A DNA stretch of 64,000 nucleotides from Piromyces finnis (lineage: Eukaryota > Neocallimastigomycota > Neocallimastigomycetes > Neocallimastigales > Neocallimastigaceae), in NCBI GenBank assembly GCA_002104945.1, contig MCFH01000069.1, forward strand, positions 182,454 to 246,453, in the 5' to 3' direction. Position numbers and translations under genes: made by a program. The notes below the pieces were generated by a model that searched no databases, was not told where the DNA came from, and worked only from the letters and a program-made list of their open reading frames with translations. Positions 11,804-25,221 of this stretch are shown here, in pieces; position 1 is the first letter of the stretch; each line of letters begins with the position of its first letter.

Positions 11804-11897
11804 ACAAACAATCCGAATCTTCTGTATATTCTGTATATTGTTCATCGTTCGTCTACATTATGTATGATTTTTAATAGTTGAAGAAAAAATATTCAAT

Positions 11898-12314
11898 TTA
11901 TAAAGTATCACAACGTTCAATATTAGTTTCTGTATTTCGCATATATTTATTATTTACACATTTATTTAAAAAACATTGATTATCTATTTTTATAATCATT
12001 AAAAACTTGAATAATTTCATTATTATTATAATCAACATAACTAGCTATAGTTGTTCCATAATTATTTGTATAGGGAATTAAAATATATCTATTATTGTTA
12101 CCATTTTTATTTTGATTTTCAACATATATCATCTTTACAATAAATAATAATAGGTTCTAAATAACTTTCTGTATACTCATCTCTACAATAGTAATACGAT
12201 TAAATGATCCATTACGAAAAAAAAAGTGAATTAAAGTATCATTATATTCAATACTTATAATACGAGTATATCCATATTGAAAATACAATATATGTAAATA
12301 TCAATGTTTTTCAT
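11898..12314 (-). pseudogene. Decayed relative of the Cys-rich membrane protein family
   Basis: The minus strand starts with ATG (12312-12314, MKNI...) and a hydrophobic leader, loses frame, and ends at TAA 11898-11900 with DNQCFLNKCVNN, the same Cys motif as the gene at 3743-4471. Several frameshifts; no transmembrane segment remains. It preserves the ATG missing at 3743-4471, which helps define that gene's start. Confidence 0.6.
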
Positions 12315-12870
12315 AATATTTTTCTTTATAAAAATTATATAAAATAAATCCTCAAATGCAAATGTTTTTTAAGTTTGATATTTAATAATTTAATATTACT
12401 TCATTGTACGCTATTAATATATTTTTAATATTTATGTTTATATAGTACATGAATTTCGTTTTTTATAATTCTACTTTTAACTTTTTTTTATTTTAAAAAA
12501 TATAATTATTATTTTTTTTAATAAAATTTTAAAATAATTTTACAGCCAATTATGTAGGAAGAATCCATTTTTTAAAATTTTATTATTAAAAGTTCATTAT
12601 TATAATTATTTTGTATAATAAGAAACGAACACTTTTTCTTTATAATTTATAATAAGCAATCACAATAATATGGTATTTTAATATTTTATATCTTTATAAA
12701 TTATTATTATTATTTTTATTCTTTTTATTAAAACAATATTCATTAGAGTAAATAAAATAAAAAGGTATAAGAATCATTTATGATAAAAAATATAAAAAAA
12801 TAGTAATATAAATAATAAAATAAATAATTTTATATAAATATAATAATAATGTATAAGGAATATATAATAT
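12315..12870. other. Intergenic region between two divergent relatives of one gene family
   Basis: About 550 bp of AT-rich DNA with short simple repeats. No gene seen. Confidence 0.4.
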
Positions 12871-13545
12871 ATGTTTTATATCTATTTCATTTTTTTCAAA
12901 CTATATGTACTTAACTGTGTAAATGAAACTAAAATATACATATATATATATTACAACTATTCTTCCGATAATTATATAAACAAAAAAGACATATTAAATA
13001 ATAAAAAAAAAGTTTATGGAGATTATTTTTGCAAAAATGATATTTGTGCTTCAATGGATTATCAGTATTGTAAACCGTTTATTCATTTATTGAAATGCTA
13101 AATATAAAAGGAAATATAAAATTATATATTTGTGAAACATATTCATATGAATATATATGAATATATTAAATTATATAATTCTACTAATGAACAACACTAT
13201 GGTGATACAATTATTTCTTACAGATGTAATAAAGATGATGAATGTTTATATAATAAATGTGTTGATAATTATTGTATTTTTAATGATAAAGCATCTGTAG
13301 AACATTGTGATAATATTTATTTTTGTCATAGAAAATCATATAATTATTGTGGTAAAGCATATCGTAATATATGTAAAACTATCGATGAACGTTCTTCTAA
13401 ATTATGTATAGATGAACTTTGTATTGCTCAAGAAAATAGTCCTTCTGGCAGTGAAGATTAAGGAGAATCTATAATTGCTGGTTATGCAGGTTATAGTTAT
13501 TTTTATAATTTTATTAAGCATCTTTTATTGTTGTTATTACTTTAA
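12871..13545 (+). pseudogene. Broken Cys-rich membrane protein gene
   Basis: A 76-codon frame from ATG 12871 with a hydrophobic leader ends at TAA 13099-13101. The same frame shows two more stops, then reopens from about 13117 to a stop at 13459-13461, encoding the family motif CNKDDECLYNKCVDNYC. Beyond that stop the frame encodes a short hydrophobic segment ending at 13545, where the family has its transmembrane helix. At least four in-frame stops break it. It belongs with 3743-4471 and 11898-12314. An intron covering the first stop cluster cannot be excluded, but no convincing GT..AG pair was identified. Confidence 0.6.
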
Positions 13546-14401
13546 ACATTTAAATAGAAAAAACAAGAGCTCAAATTATAAAATCAAAAATATATGGGTT
13601 GTTATTAAAAACATTAATTGTGTTCTAAGTAAATATATATAAATTATAGAATCATTTATTATTATAAATATAATGTTTTACTTTGTAATATGCTGTAACT
13701 ACCAAGTTGAAGTATAATTTACTATTAAATATTTTATTTAACTATTAATATTATTAATAAAATAGTTTTATATATTATATATTAAAAAGTATTATTATTA
13801 AAAGATGTTAATAAAAAATACTTTATTAATTTGAATTTGAATTATATTTTAGAGAATATTGAAAAACGATAGGTTCAGATTATAGTAAAATGATGAAATT
13901 TCAAGGTTATTATCAATATACTATTTATTTGTTGAAAGTAAAATTTTATATCCTGAATTTTCTGGTGATTTATAATAATTATTATTCCACCGTACATATT
14001 GTATTGTTATTTAATATTTTTAAAGAAAAAAAAAAGAGTTATATCTTTTAAATAAAAATACTTTTCCTTTTTTTTTTTTAAATAGATTTAATATAAATAT
14101 AAATATATATATATATATTATATATATTAATTTTTCATCATTTCAAATACAATTTTGAAATGGATTTTAATTTAAAAATCATTTCATTCATCTATTTTAT
14201 TAATACGAATTTATTTTTTGTTATTAAATTTTTCGTAAAATTTATCTTTTTTTTTTTTTAAAAAAATTAATATTTTTTCTTTCCTTTTCTTTTATAATAT
14301 TGATTTATATTATTAATGAATTTAGATAAATTTATTAATCCTTTTTTACTTTAGCTTACTTTTTGGTACTAATTATTTTGTATGGTTGCTTTACAACTCC
14401 T
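13546..14401. other. Intergenic AT-rich sequence, no gene seen
   Basis: Poly-A/T runs and an (AT)n tract near 14100-14128. No frame or RNA gene recognised. Confidence 0.4.
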
Positions 14402-15966
14402 TCAGCATTTATACTTATGCCTTGTTATTTTATCTCTATCAAAAAAATATTCTATATATTGTTCATCTCCATCCAAGTAGTATTTTCCATTTCTGTTCAT
14501 TTCGAGATACTTTCTAGATTGCTTTCTTTCACCAGAATTTGGATTGTAGTTTGGATTATTTACATCAGCAAAATAAACATACACTTGATTACAAGAATGG
14601 ACTGCTTGAAGAGGATTTTTAACATTCAGGTTATTTAAATCATTAATTATTTCAAAAGTACCATCTTTATAAGTCACAAAAAGCATAATATCGTTGTTTT
14701 TGTAATCTTCCACAGTAATCGTATAGTTCGAAACTAGATATGCTTTTCCAATTACATTGGGAAGGACACAATCCTTTTCATTTTCACTTATTTCTTCTAT
14801 TTTTGCTTCTTCAAGTTTTCCAATACTGTTGATATAATAACACTTTTCATTTTCAAAATTTATTTCCCTTTCCTTATTGCTAATCGTGTATTTTTTTAGA
14901 GCAATGACATAAACATTGGGATTTAATTCTTTAAATAACGTTGAACAACGATAAATAATAGATTCTATTAAATTGGATACACGAGTTTTGGATGTTGTTT
15001 TTGGATTGTTTAAATAATTATAGGGTCCCTTTTCATCAAGACTCAAATCATTAAAATAAATGAGTGACTCATAAATAATACTTTTAACAGCGATTCTCTG
15101 TGGTCCATTCAATTTATCAAAATCATTGACTTTTTCGTTCTTCAATAAATCATAATTTTTATTTTTAACATATTTATTACTGTTATCTAGGAAACCGAAA
15201 TAATGAGTATCTATTTGTTTTATCATTTGATCATAGCCATTGACAATACTAAATGGAATGGTTAATATTTCATTAATAGATTCTAATACTTTATCAATGC
15301 TATATTTACTATGGTCATTTAGTTTTTTGGAGATAGCATTTAAAACTTTATAAAAAATAGTTTCTTGATCTAAAGCCATGGCTAAATTTTTGTTAAATTT
15401 ATCTATATCTTTTTCTCTATTTTCATTATATTTTTTTTATATATGTTTCGTTTTCATGCTTTTCATTCAAATAATAGGAATACATATTGACCATATTTTC
15501 TTTGAATTGGATTTTTGCAAAGTGTAAATCTTCTGGTTTTTCAATAGTGTTAAACTTTATTTTCTCATGACCAGAGTGTTCAAAGCTTAATATATTGTTT
15601 AATAATACGAATTCAAAGGAATTAAGATCAGGGGAATTTTTTATTATTAAAATTACTATGGATAGCTTTATTGTAATTTTTTGCTAGAGTTAAGAATTGA
15701 GTTTCTAGATTTTGACAACTTTGCCTATTAAAATTCTTGTATATTTCTAAATCTCTTGACATTACTTTGTATTTCATATCATTTATACCAGATAAAAATA
15801 TCTTATCGATATCTTTTCTATTTTTAATAAATTTTAATTTTAATTTTTTTTATTAATCCGTCTTTTACATTATTGTAAGTGATTTCATTAACGATATCCT
15901 TCATTGCAAGTAAACAAGCAATATAGTCATGTGACCATATTTTATCATAAAATTTATATATGATTT
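14402..15966 (-). pseudogene. Unknown large protein gene with homopolymer frameshifts
   Basis: The C-terminal 325 residues are one open frame (15379-14402). Upstream coding continues on the minus strand in other frames: residues DKFNKNLA read directly into this frame, preceded by about 50 residues including EKPEDLHFAKIQFKENM, and further upstream a segment containing WSHDYIACLLAMKDIVNE. The breaks lie in A/T runs at about 15428-15435, 15638-15645 and 15840-15850. The reunited product would be about 510 residues, rich in Asp/Lys/Asn, with no signal peptide, membrane segment or motif that I recognise. It is transcribed away from the AAA/PD-(D/E)XK gene starting at 16104. The exact start is unclear. 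Confidence 0.55.
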
Positions 15967-16103
15967 ATTTCAACAAAAATAAAATTTATATTTTATCATC
16001 AAAACAACACAACAAGAGAAATAACAAGTAAAATAACAATAACAAAAAAAAAAAAAAAATAATAATAATAATCTATTAAAAAAAATAAAAAATAGAAAAA
16101 AAA

Positions 16104-19100
16104 ATGAAACGGCAGAATGATGAAGAGGTTCTCAATTCCTCTACTGAATCTCCTGAAAAAAAAAAAGAAAATTAACAAAAAACGAGTTAAAAAAATTAAA
16201 ATGTTCCTATTTTTATATTGATAAATCTTTATTAATAAAGAAATTTATAGATGATGAGGCAACAATATTTTGTATTACTGGACCTTCAAATGGAAAGACG
16301 GTTAATTTATATATGATGCGCTATTTTTTTGAAATGAATTATGAAAATGAAAATGTTTCAAAGAATAGAGAGTTTTTTGAAGAATTAAATATAGCAAAAG
16401 AATTTAAAGATATGGTGAAAGTTATATTGAGCTTTATCAAGGAAAATATCCAGTGGTATATCTTGATCTTAATACTTTTCTAATTGGAAGTGATTATAAT
16501 AACACGATTGAAAAAATTAAAAGATTTATTTCAGATTTATATAAATACTATAAAGATATTGATATTACTAATTTAAAAGATGATAAAAAAATATGGGAAT
16601 CTTTTCAAGAATGTAATGTTGATGAAGAAGACTTAATAGTTTTAGTTTCAATTAGTTTTTTATGTAATAGTTTAAAAAATTTATTGAAAAGAGAAATCGT
16701 ATTATTAATAGACAACTATGATTCACCCATATTAAATGCATTAAATAAAGATTTTTATGATGAGTTTTATACATTCTACATAAATGTTTTTAAAAAAATT
16801 TTTGAAAACAATTATATATATTATTATTTATCTAAAACATTTATTACTGGAAAAAATTAATATTGAATTATTTAGTGATTTTGATTCAATCAATTACTCT
16901 ACATTTGATAGTGAATATATTGAATATTATAGTATAACCAATTTTGAATTGAGAAAACTTTTAGATAAATTAAAATTAAATAATAAAAGTGAAATGTTTG
17001 AAAAATATTACAATAATATTGAAAGTATATTTCCATCTTTAAATCCAACAGATATCAATAATACAAATAAAACAAATAAAATAAATATTTTAATTTCATC
17101 CACGCATTCTAATAATAATACTGATAATAATAAGGATGATGATAATGATTATGATAGTAATAAAGTTAAATATTATGATATATCTTGTGTATGTGATTGT
17201 ATAAAAATGATTTTATCAGAAGAACTGGATAATAATCTTTCTTTACAAGAGAATGAATTTTTTAATGAAATATTTAGTGATTTTGATCCCATTTTGATTA
17301 AAGATATTGATTATCTTTTAAAAAATGGATATATAAAAAAGTCAATTCCTAAATTATCAAATTTTAACATATTAAAAAAAAATGGATATAAAGATCATCG
17401 AAAAATTATTTGGTCATTATTTATTGAATATGGTTATTTGATTGCTATTAATACAGAAAATAAAAATAATAAAAAATTAATAATAAGAAATAAAGTTATT
17501 GAAGAATTAATTAAAGATAAGTTTATTGAATGGAAAAATAATTTGTATGATAACAATAAGGAAGTAATTAATGGAATTAATTATTTTATAGAAAATTATG
17601 ATGAAGAAAGAATAAAAGAATTTCTTGAAAATAATATAAACAAAGTCAATTATTATTATAAACAACCTAGTTACTTAGATAATTATTATGCTATTATCTA
17701 TTCATTGTTATGTTTAAAAGACGGTTATAAAATTATTACTAAGAGTAGTTTTAATGAAAAAGACAATATTCGTGAATTATTATTTGTTGATAAGAAATAT
17801 CAAAATGATGGTGATAATAGTAAATTTTCATCAAAAATTTTTTATATTATAATAAAGGAAAAACCAGATGATGTTGAATTTGAAGAAAGTTGTTATGAAA
17901 CATTGGATTATAATGAAGAATTAATATTTAATGGTAAAAGTTTAAATAAAAAGAATGAAAAAATTATTAAATATGGAATAACTATATATGAAAAAAAATG
18001 TGATGTAATTTATGAAATAAATTATGGAGAGAAATTCCAAAGAAAAGAAATGCCAAAAGAAATATATTCCGGTGAAGATTATAACGATTTTAATATTAAT
18101 GATTATTATTTTGTTGATAAAACTAGAATGATACAAAATTTAATAAATAAAAAAAAAATGTTTATTTGATAGTACGGCCAAGGCGATTTGGAAAAAGTTT
18201 GAATTTAAGAATGATTCAAGAATTCTTTGAAAAGCCTGTTAATAGAGAGAAACTTAGAAATGATTTATTTGATGGTTTAGAAGTTTCTAAAAATAGAAAA
18301 AATATGAGAGATTTTCACAAATATCCTGTTATTTATTTAAATTTTAAAGATGATGAATCTAATAATTATGAATCTGCTATTGAATATCTTAAAGACAAAA
18401 TATCTGATTTATTTAAATATCAAGGAGAAAAAATTAATATTGAAAATTTAAAGAATGATGAACAAACCAAATGGAAAAAAATAAAAGATATGAAAGAAAA
18501 TGAGACAGGTTTAACACAATCTATTAGATTTTTATGCGACTGTTTGATAAAATTTTATAAGAGAAAATGCATTGTTTTAATTGATGAGTATGATAAAGCT
18601 CTTATGAATTCTTTTGAAAAGAAATACTATGATGAAATGTACAGTATTATTAAATCTTTATTTTCAAATACATTTAAAGGAAATGATAATCTTTATTTTG
18701 GAATAACAACAGGATGTTTACCTCTTGGATTAAATAGCTTTTATTCAGGGGTTAATAATTTTTATGAATGTTCATTACTTAAGGATCAATATTTTAATGA
18801 TTGTTATGGATTTACTGAAAATGAATTAAATAAAATTTTATCTGATTTTGGCATTACCCATACAGACGACCAAAGGGATATGATTCGAAAGAAATATGAT
18901 GGCTATACATGCCATACAAATGGTCAAGGTACTATTAAGAATTTGTATAATCCTTTTTCCATAATGAATTTTATCAAAGAATATAGTAGTAAAAAGGGAA
19001 AAAAAATTGAATATGGGGATTTTTGGTGTAATAGTGGAAAAGAAATTATTATAAAAAAAACCATTGAAGAAAATGAATTATCATTTACAAAAAATTTCTT

Positions 19101-20295
19101 AAGCTTACTCTATGGTAATATAATTGTTATAGAAGCAGCTAAAGAAATAGTTTTAAAAGAAAATTATAATGAAGATGAAATAATGATAATTTTATTGGAT
19201 TCTAGATATTTAACATTATCCGATGAGAAAGAATATAAAAAAAATATAAATAACATGGATGACCAAATGACAAAAGCGTTATTAAATAAAATTGAAGTAA
19301 ATAATTTATCATTAGATGAACCAGAATCAACTGAAGAATATGAAAATTCATATCAAATTGAAAAATATAAACATAAAATAATAAATGAAATTGAAAAAAA
19401 AAAAAGGAAATATGTTAAAATTCCGAATGGTGAAGTTTTAGATAGTTTTGTTGATTTGCTAAGACCTATTATAGAAAATAAATTAGAAATTGCAAAAGAT
19501 AAATCGATTGAAAAATTTATTAATGGTATTTTTGATAAAGAAGTTTCTGTAATTTATAAAAATTTAAATGAATATTTATCAAAATTCAGTGCATATCACT
19601 TGTATGTTAAATCCAAAACGTATGAAAATGTTTATCAAGTATTATTAATGCAATTATTTTTATTTTTTAAAATTAATGGTTTAACTGCAGAAGAAAATAG
19701 TGGATATGGTAGATATGATTTCGGGTTTCCTAATACAAATAATTGTGATAAGGAAGTAAAAGAATATATTTTAATTGAAATTAAAGCTTTTAAGAAAAAT
19801 ACGAAACCCGATGAAGAAATAAATAAAGAAATGGAAGAAAATCAAAATCAAAATAATATCAAAAACCGCCTTTTAAATGAATGTGAAGATGCTATAAAAC
19901 AAATTGAAGAAAAAGAATATGAAAAAAAATATAGAGCTAAAGGATATAATAATATTGTTAAATATGGTATTGCCTTTTATAAAAGAACTTGTGAAATCAA
20001 AATGAAAATAAATGATGGAGAAATACAAAGCTCATCAAAACCTATTATTGAAGGTAAAAATAATAAAAAAAGAAAAACGACGACAACAACAGGAACAGGA
20101 ACAACAATAGAGGCACAACAAGAAACAAAAAAGAAAACAAAAACAACAAGGAGCAAAACAGGAAAAGTAACAGGAACAAAATCAACAAGGGGCAAAACAG
20201 GAAAAGCAACAGGAACAAAAGCAACAAGAGGCAAAACAGGAAAAGCAACAAGAAACACGACAAGAAGTACCAAAACAGGAAAAGGGAAAATATAA
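16104..20295 (+). pseudogene. Large AAA-ATPase-like / PD-(D/E)XK nuclease protein with several frameshifts
   Basis: ATG at 16104 (MKRQND...) begins a gene of about 1,390 codons. Domain order: (a) a degenerate first AAA-ATPase-like unit (FYIDKSLLIKKF, an altered P-loop TGPSNGKT, KYPVVYLDL, LLIDNYDSP) at about 16200-16860; (b) a long spacer; (c) a second, well-kept unit with VDKT, RPRRFGKS P-loop and LIDEYDKA Walker B (18107-19000); (d) a C-terminal PD-(D/E)XK nuclease with GYGRYDFGF and IEIKAF (about 19690-19800); (e) a Lys/Thr/Gly tail made of three 39-bp repeats (20148-20265). Frame breaks sit in or beside homopolymers near 16160, 16412, 16852 and 18163. The domain pair corresponds to PF09820 with PF08011, common in gut bacteria and anaerobic fungi; bacterial origin by transfer is an inference. 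Cellular role unknown. Confidence 0.75.
20148..20265 (+). repeat. Three in-frame 39-bp tandem repeats in the nuclease gene tail
   Basis: Units begin ACAAG(G/A)(A/G)GCAAAACAG and encode TR(S/G)KTGK(V/A)TGTK(S/A/..). Basic, low-complexity C-terminal tail of the AAA/PD-(D/E)XK protein; it could bind nucleic acid. Not a CRISPR: no unique spacers. Confidence 0.7.
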
Positions 20296-21176
20296 AGAAC
20301 GAGAATAGGATAATAAAATAAAATAGTTTCTTGTTTGATTTATAAATGTAACTTTTTTTTTATAAATCTTTATTATTATTACTAAAAAAATATTTATTAA
20401 AAATTATTTAAAAACTTGTTTTAAAAAATATAAATGATGTGATTTTTCATTAAGGAAATCCAAGTTTTAATAATAATCTATTCAATTAATATTGTATTAA
20501 AAAGTGAATTTATTATGGGATTTTTTCAATACAAGGAATGCTTTACAAAAACACCACAATTTAAAATATATTAATATTAAAATCTCATAATAACACCTAA
20601 CTTTTTTTTTTTAATATTTTTAATAAAAGGCGTACTCTATATTTTTATTTTTCCTTTATTTACATTTATAATATTTTATAATATTTATTATGAATGCCAT
20701 TATTCTATTATTCTATTCATGATTCTATTTAAAATGAAAAAGTAAATTGTAATTAAAAAGCTTTTTTTGAATAAAATTAATGGTGGTGGCTAAGTTTAAT
20801 CCATGCCTTAAATTAATAGAAATATTTAATTTATAAATAAATAAATAAATTTTGAATAATAGTATTAAAAAAAAAAAAAAAAAAAAGAGTTTTTAAATAG
20901 AAAGAGTGAAATGTTTTCTAATAAAAGTTATTATAAAAAATAGGATTAAATTGAAGGAATGTATTAATAAGATATTTTGTCACTTCATTTATATTTTATA
21001 ACTACAAATATTAAAAACGAAAAAGGATTATAATTTTATTCTTTTAAAAATATATAATTATCAAAAGAAATTAGTAGACAACAGAAATCGAACATTTTAT
21101 AAAAAAATTTATAATATAAAATTCTAAAATAATTATTCCTATAAAGGAAATATATTTTTATTATATTAAGAGATTA

Positions 21177-21197
21177 TTATTATTAATATTATCATCA

Positions 21198-21237
<40 letters not shown>

Positions 21238-21300
21238 CAGTAGTAGTAGTAGTAATAGTAGTTCAATGCAGTAATAGTAGTAGTAATAGTTAATATAGTA
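21177..21300. repeat. (ATT)n / (AGT)n compound microsatellite
   Basis: A run of about 13 ATT units (to about 21237) followed by about 9 imperfect AGT/AAT units. Typical replication-slippage tract. Confidence 0.85.
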
Positions 21301-24151
21301 AATAGTCAATGTAGTAGTATCTGATTAGTTTTTCATTCAAAACTGATTTTCCAACGATTACTCAACTAGTTTTACTCATTTTAATTAAATACAAAGCAGG
21401 CTAATTAAGAAATATTAACCAATAATAATTGATAGGGTATAGAATATTTTTTTTCTTCAGTATCGAAGAACGGAAAGAGATAGAAGCTCTTTTCATCCTT
21501 TTTTTTTACTATGTGTTTTTCTTTTATTCATTTATGTTTCATTTTAATTTTAATATAAAACTAAGGATTTGTTTTAATCGACCGTACTTTACAATATTAA
21601 AATTTAAATAAAATACTTTTAATTATAAAATTTAATTTCATTATATATCTATTTGATCCTATATAATTTAATATGAAGTTTATGAAATTTAGTATAATTT
21701 TATTTACCGTTTATACTAATAATATGATAGATAATGTTAAAATATTTTTAATAACTATTTTTTTATTAATGTTATTCAACAAAATCATTATTTTCATCAA
21801 AATTTTAATAATTTTTAATATATAAAAATTTGATTGTTGATGTTGTAGTTACATATAATTTTTAATTAACACATTATCAAATAATTAATTATTAATTATA
21901 ATTAATTATTAAAATAAATGTCATTTTTAATGTCTATATTTATTATTTATAGAAAAGTAATTATGAAGCAAAATTATTTTTTTTTTAAATTGTATTGATT
22001 TTATATTATACAAACAAATATAATAAAAAATTATATAAATAATAAAACATATTTTAATATACTTGATATAATAAACATTTTTTTACTATAAATTTTAATT
22101 AGTACATTAACTATAAATTAATATTTATTAATTTAAAATAAGAAGAATATTACAATAATTAAAAAATTATTTTATTTTGATAGAGGTTACAAACTATTTA
22201 TTTTTATAAATGAATAATTTTTTCTTTAATTGTAATAGAAAAAATGCATCTATATATAATAACCTTCAAATTATATTTCTTATATAAAAATTATTATTAT
22301 TATTATTATTATTATTTTACGCATTTTTATACTGTTCAACCTTTCATAATACTTTGAATGAGTAACTATATTACATGATTTTTATTATTATCTATATTTA
22401 TATTTACTTTTATTAGCATTTTATATTTATTAATTTACAGATTCTTTTATGTAATAAATAATTAATCATAAATTATTTCTTGAAATTAGTCCATTATATC
22501 ATATAAATATAGATATCAATTTTTATATATAAAAAAAAAAACTATTATTATAATTTTAATTGAACCATCTTTGTGGTTTTTTAATTTCAAAATTGGTTAT
22601 AAATCTTTTTTTAAAGTATAAATGCAACATCTTTTTGAAATGATATAACATTAGGTTGTTTATTTTAATTAATCAATAATTATTTAAATATCCCTAGCAA
22701 GCTTTATTATAAACACCCATTTCCCTCTATATTTATAATAAATAATAAAAAGCAATAACAAATATTATAATTCATTTCATAATTAAATATATCGATATTC
22801 TGAAAACTTTCTCTTTATCTTTTTTTTTTTTTACAATTAAATAATAATAGAATACTTACCTTTTATGCCTATCAAGCTGACTGCTGCCTTTCCTTTTTAA
22901 TAATAAAATTTTAAAAAAAAAAAAAAAAAAAAAATAGAGAAATTCTTTTTTATTTATTTATTTTTAATTTTAATTTAAAATAATAAATGCCATTAATATT
23001 AATATATATTAGTATTTATTATAATATATGTATTGAGTTATAATATAATAGAACAAAGATATTTATAATATATGTCATAATATATTAAAATATTGGAAAT
23101 TAAATTGAAGAATTTAAGATCAATTTTTATTAAAAAGTGGAATAAAAATTTAAAAAATTTCTAATTTTTAAAAATGATTTAAAATGAATGAATATTATTG
23201 GTCAATAATTTATTGTGTCACATTAAAAAATTTTAAATATAAAAGAAAGAAAATTTTAAAAAAAATAAAAATCTTTTTCTTTTTTTCAACTTAAAATATA
23301 AAAATTTAAGAGAAAGGATTAAAGTAACTACTAAATTAATTTCTACCTTAAAGTAAGAATTATTAATATTTTCATTCAACTAATTCTAATTTTATATTTA
23401 ATATCTTTTTTTTAGTTTTTCTATATCAATTTTTTAAATAAATTGTGAATCAAAAATAACTTAAAATACCAATAATTTATATTAGTTTTTGATAATTCTA
23501 AATGACATAATATTCCTTAAAGTTTATGCATTTCTATTAGTTACGTAATTTTTTCTTTTTTACACTGTATATATAAGTTATGCTAATATATAAAAACCAC
23601 TAATAAACTTTTTAATTTTATATATTAAAAAAAGGTGGAATTCTTTTAAATTTAATTATTAAAAATCTTTCTCATTTTATTGTAATAAATACTTTAATTG
23701 TTATTAAAAAGGGATAACAAAATTCAAATGTATTATTTGTTTTTTTGATAATAAGTAAATATCAAAATTAATTTATTATTTAATTTTAAGATAAAATAAA
23801 AGTAAAATTTAATTTTATTCATTAATATTTAATAAAATATAATATAAAAATTAGGGGTTACAAGAAGTTAATGTTATTATTATGACTAGATTTATAAATG
23901 AATCATTATGTATATGATTTAAATGAATATCATAGTAACCATATGAAATATTTTTAAATATTTTTGTAATATCAATATGATGTAGTAATTTTTTTATTTT
24001 ATAATTATTAAATATTTAAAAAAATATAATTAAGTTTGATAATTATTTATGAGTCTAGGATTATTGATTATAAATCAAATGAAAATGAATAGACTTAGTT
24101 AAAGAGAATTACTATAATTATCTTTAAAATGACTTATTATAAAATGAATAT

Positions 24152-24158
<7 letters not shown>

Positions 24159-24216
<58 letters not shown>
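24159..24216. repeat. (AAT)n microsatellite
   Basis: About 19 AAT units. It creates a spurious poly-Asn reading frame. Confidence 0.9.
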
Positions 24217-24966
24217 GTTCTTATCAATCTATACTTCTAAAGGGATTTAAATATAATATTTTCCTACAATCATCGAAATTATTAAGCAAACATTTCCATT
24301 TCAGATATACTTTATTTAAATAAAATTATTTAATCATTAAAAATAATAATAATAACAATAATAGATAATTAAATAATTTTATTAATATTCACTTTTAAAA
24401 TTCAATCAAAAGTAATAACTTTTTAATTACATCATTTATTCATTTAAAAATGGTTCGTTTTCCTTAAAAGTCTTATAAGAATTAATAAACAATTATTAAA
24501 TTTTTACATCCTTCCTTACGCTATAACTTTAATATATTTTTTATATAAAAGGTTTTATTATTTGTTTCTGAATTATTTTAAAATATTAAAAACTTATATA
24601 CATAAAGAACAGTTAAAATACTATACACTTTATTTAAACTGTATTATAAATAGCGTATTATAAATACTATCTTAATATTATTACATAATATATTTATTTC
24701 TTCGTTTCTACTCATATAGTGTAGTTTCGAATAATATAAGAATTAAATATTTATGATTCATTATATTTTCATATTCTTATATATTATGATAATAGCTTTT
24801 ATTTATAAAATCGATTTTACATTGTTTTATATATTTTAGAATAATATTGCATTTTTATATTATATTTTATTACTTTATCATATCACAATTAACAATTAGA
24901 ATTATAGTTTTAAATGAAAATATAATAAAATGAAAATTGAAAACATATATATATATATATATTTAT

Positions 24967-25221
24967 TTATTTATTATCAGTAGTTGGCATATCATTATTT
25001 ATATACTCATCATCGAATTCATCTGGAAAATAAAATAAACTAATTGCTCTTTTTCCATATGATTTAAAAGTATTAGTAATTTTTTCGGTAACCTCTTCCA
25101 TATCAAGTTTTGTGGCAGTATCTTCTAACTTTAAATGAATAATAATGGTTTCTTTATTATGTTTTGATAAAAATTTATATAAAAAAGGAAGCGTATAGCA
25201 AAAAGTATAACTATTTATGTA
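24967..25221 (-). pseudogene. 3' remnant of an unknown gene
   Basis: An 84-codon minus-strand frame bounded by stops, with an acidic end (LFYFPDEFDDEYINNDM) and no ATG near its start. Composition is that of a real protein end rather than random AT-rich sequence, with a body such as IIIHLKLEDTATKLDMEE. Family not recognised. It lies just outside the virus-like island and could belong to it or to the host. Confidence 0.35.

Larger units (their letters stand above)
20296..24966. other. 4.7 kb gene-free AT-rich region with microsatellites
   Basis: No protein gene or RNA gene recognised. Short frames at 21429-21611 and 24129-24323 are low-complexity and unsupported. The region holds poly-A runs (20869-20887; 22913-22934), an (ATT)n/(AGT)n block at 21177-21300 and an (AAT)n block at 24159-24216. 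Confidence 0.5.

Noticed and set aside
12871-13545. An intron explaining the stop codons
   Set aside because: Stops occur at two separate places including just before the hydrophobic segment, and no convincing GT..AG boundaries restoring the frame were found; pseudogene is simpler.
20148-20265. CRISPR-like tandem repeats
   Set aside because: The 39-bp units are contiguous and in frame with the upstream gene, with no unique spacers.
19977-20273. Valine/leucine/phenylalanine-rich minus-strand frames
   Set aside because: Antisense of the ACA/AAA-rich repeat tail of the nuclease gene; composition artefact.
21429-21611. 60-residue Phe-rich reading frame
   Set aside because: Low complexity, no ATG-context or homologous support.
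24129-24323. 64-residue frame with a long Asn run
   Set aside because: Produced by the (AAT)n microsatellite.
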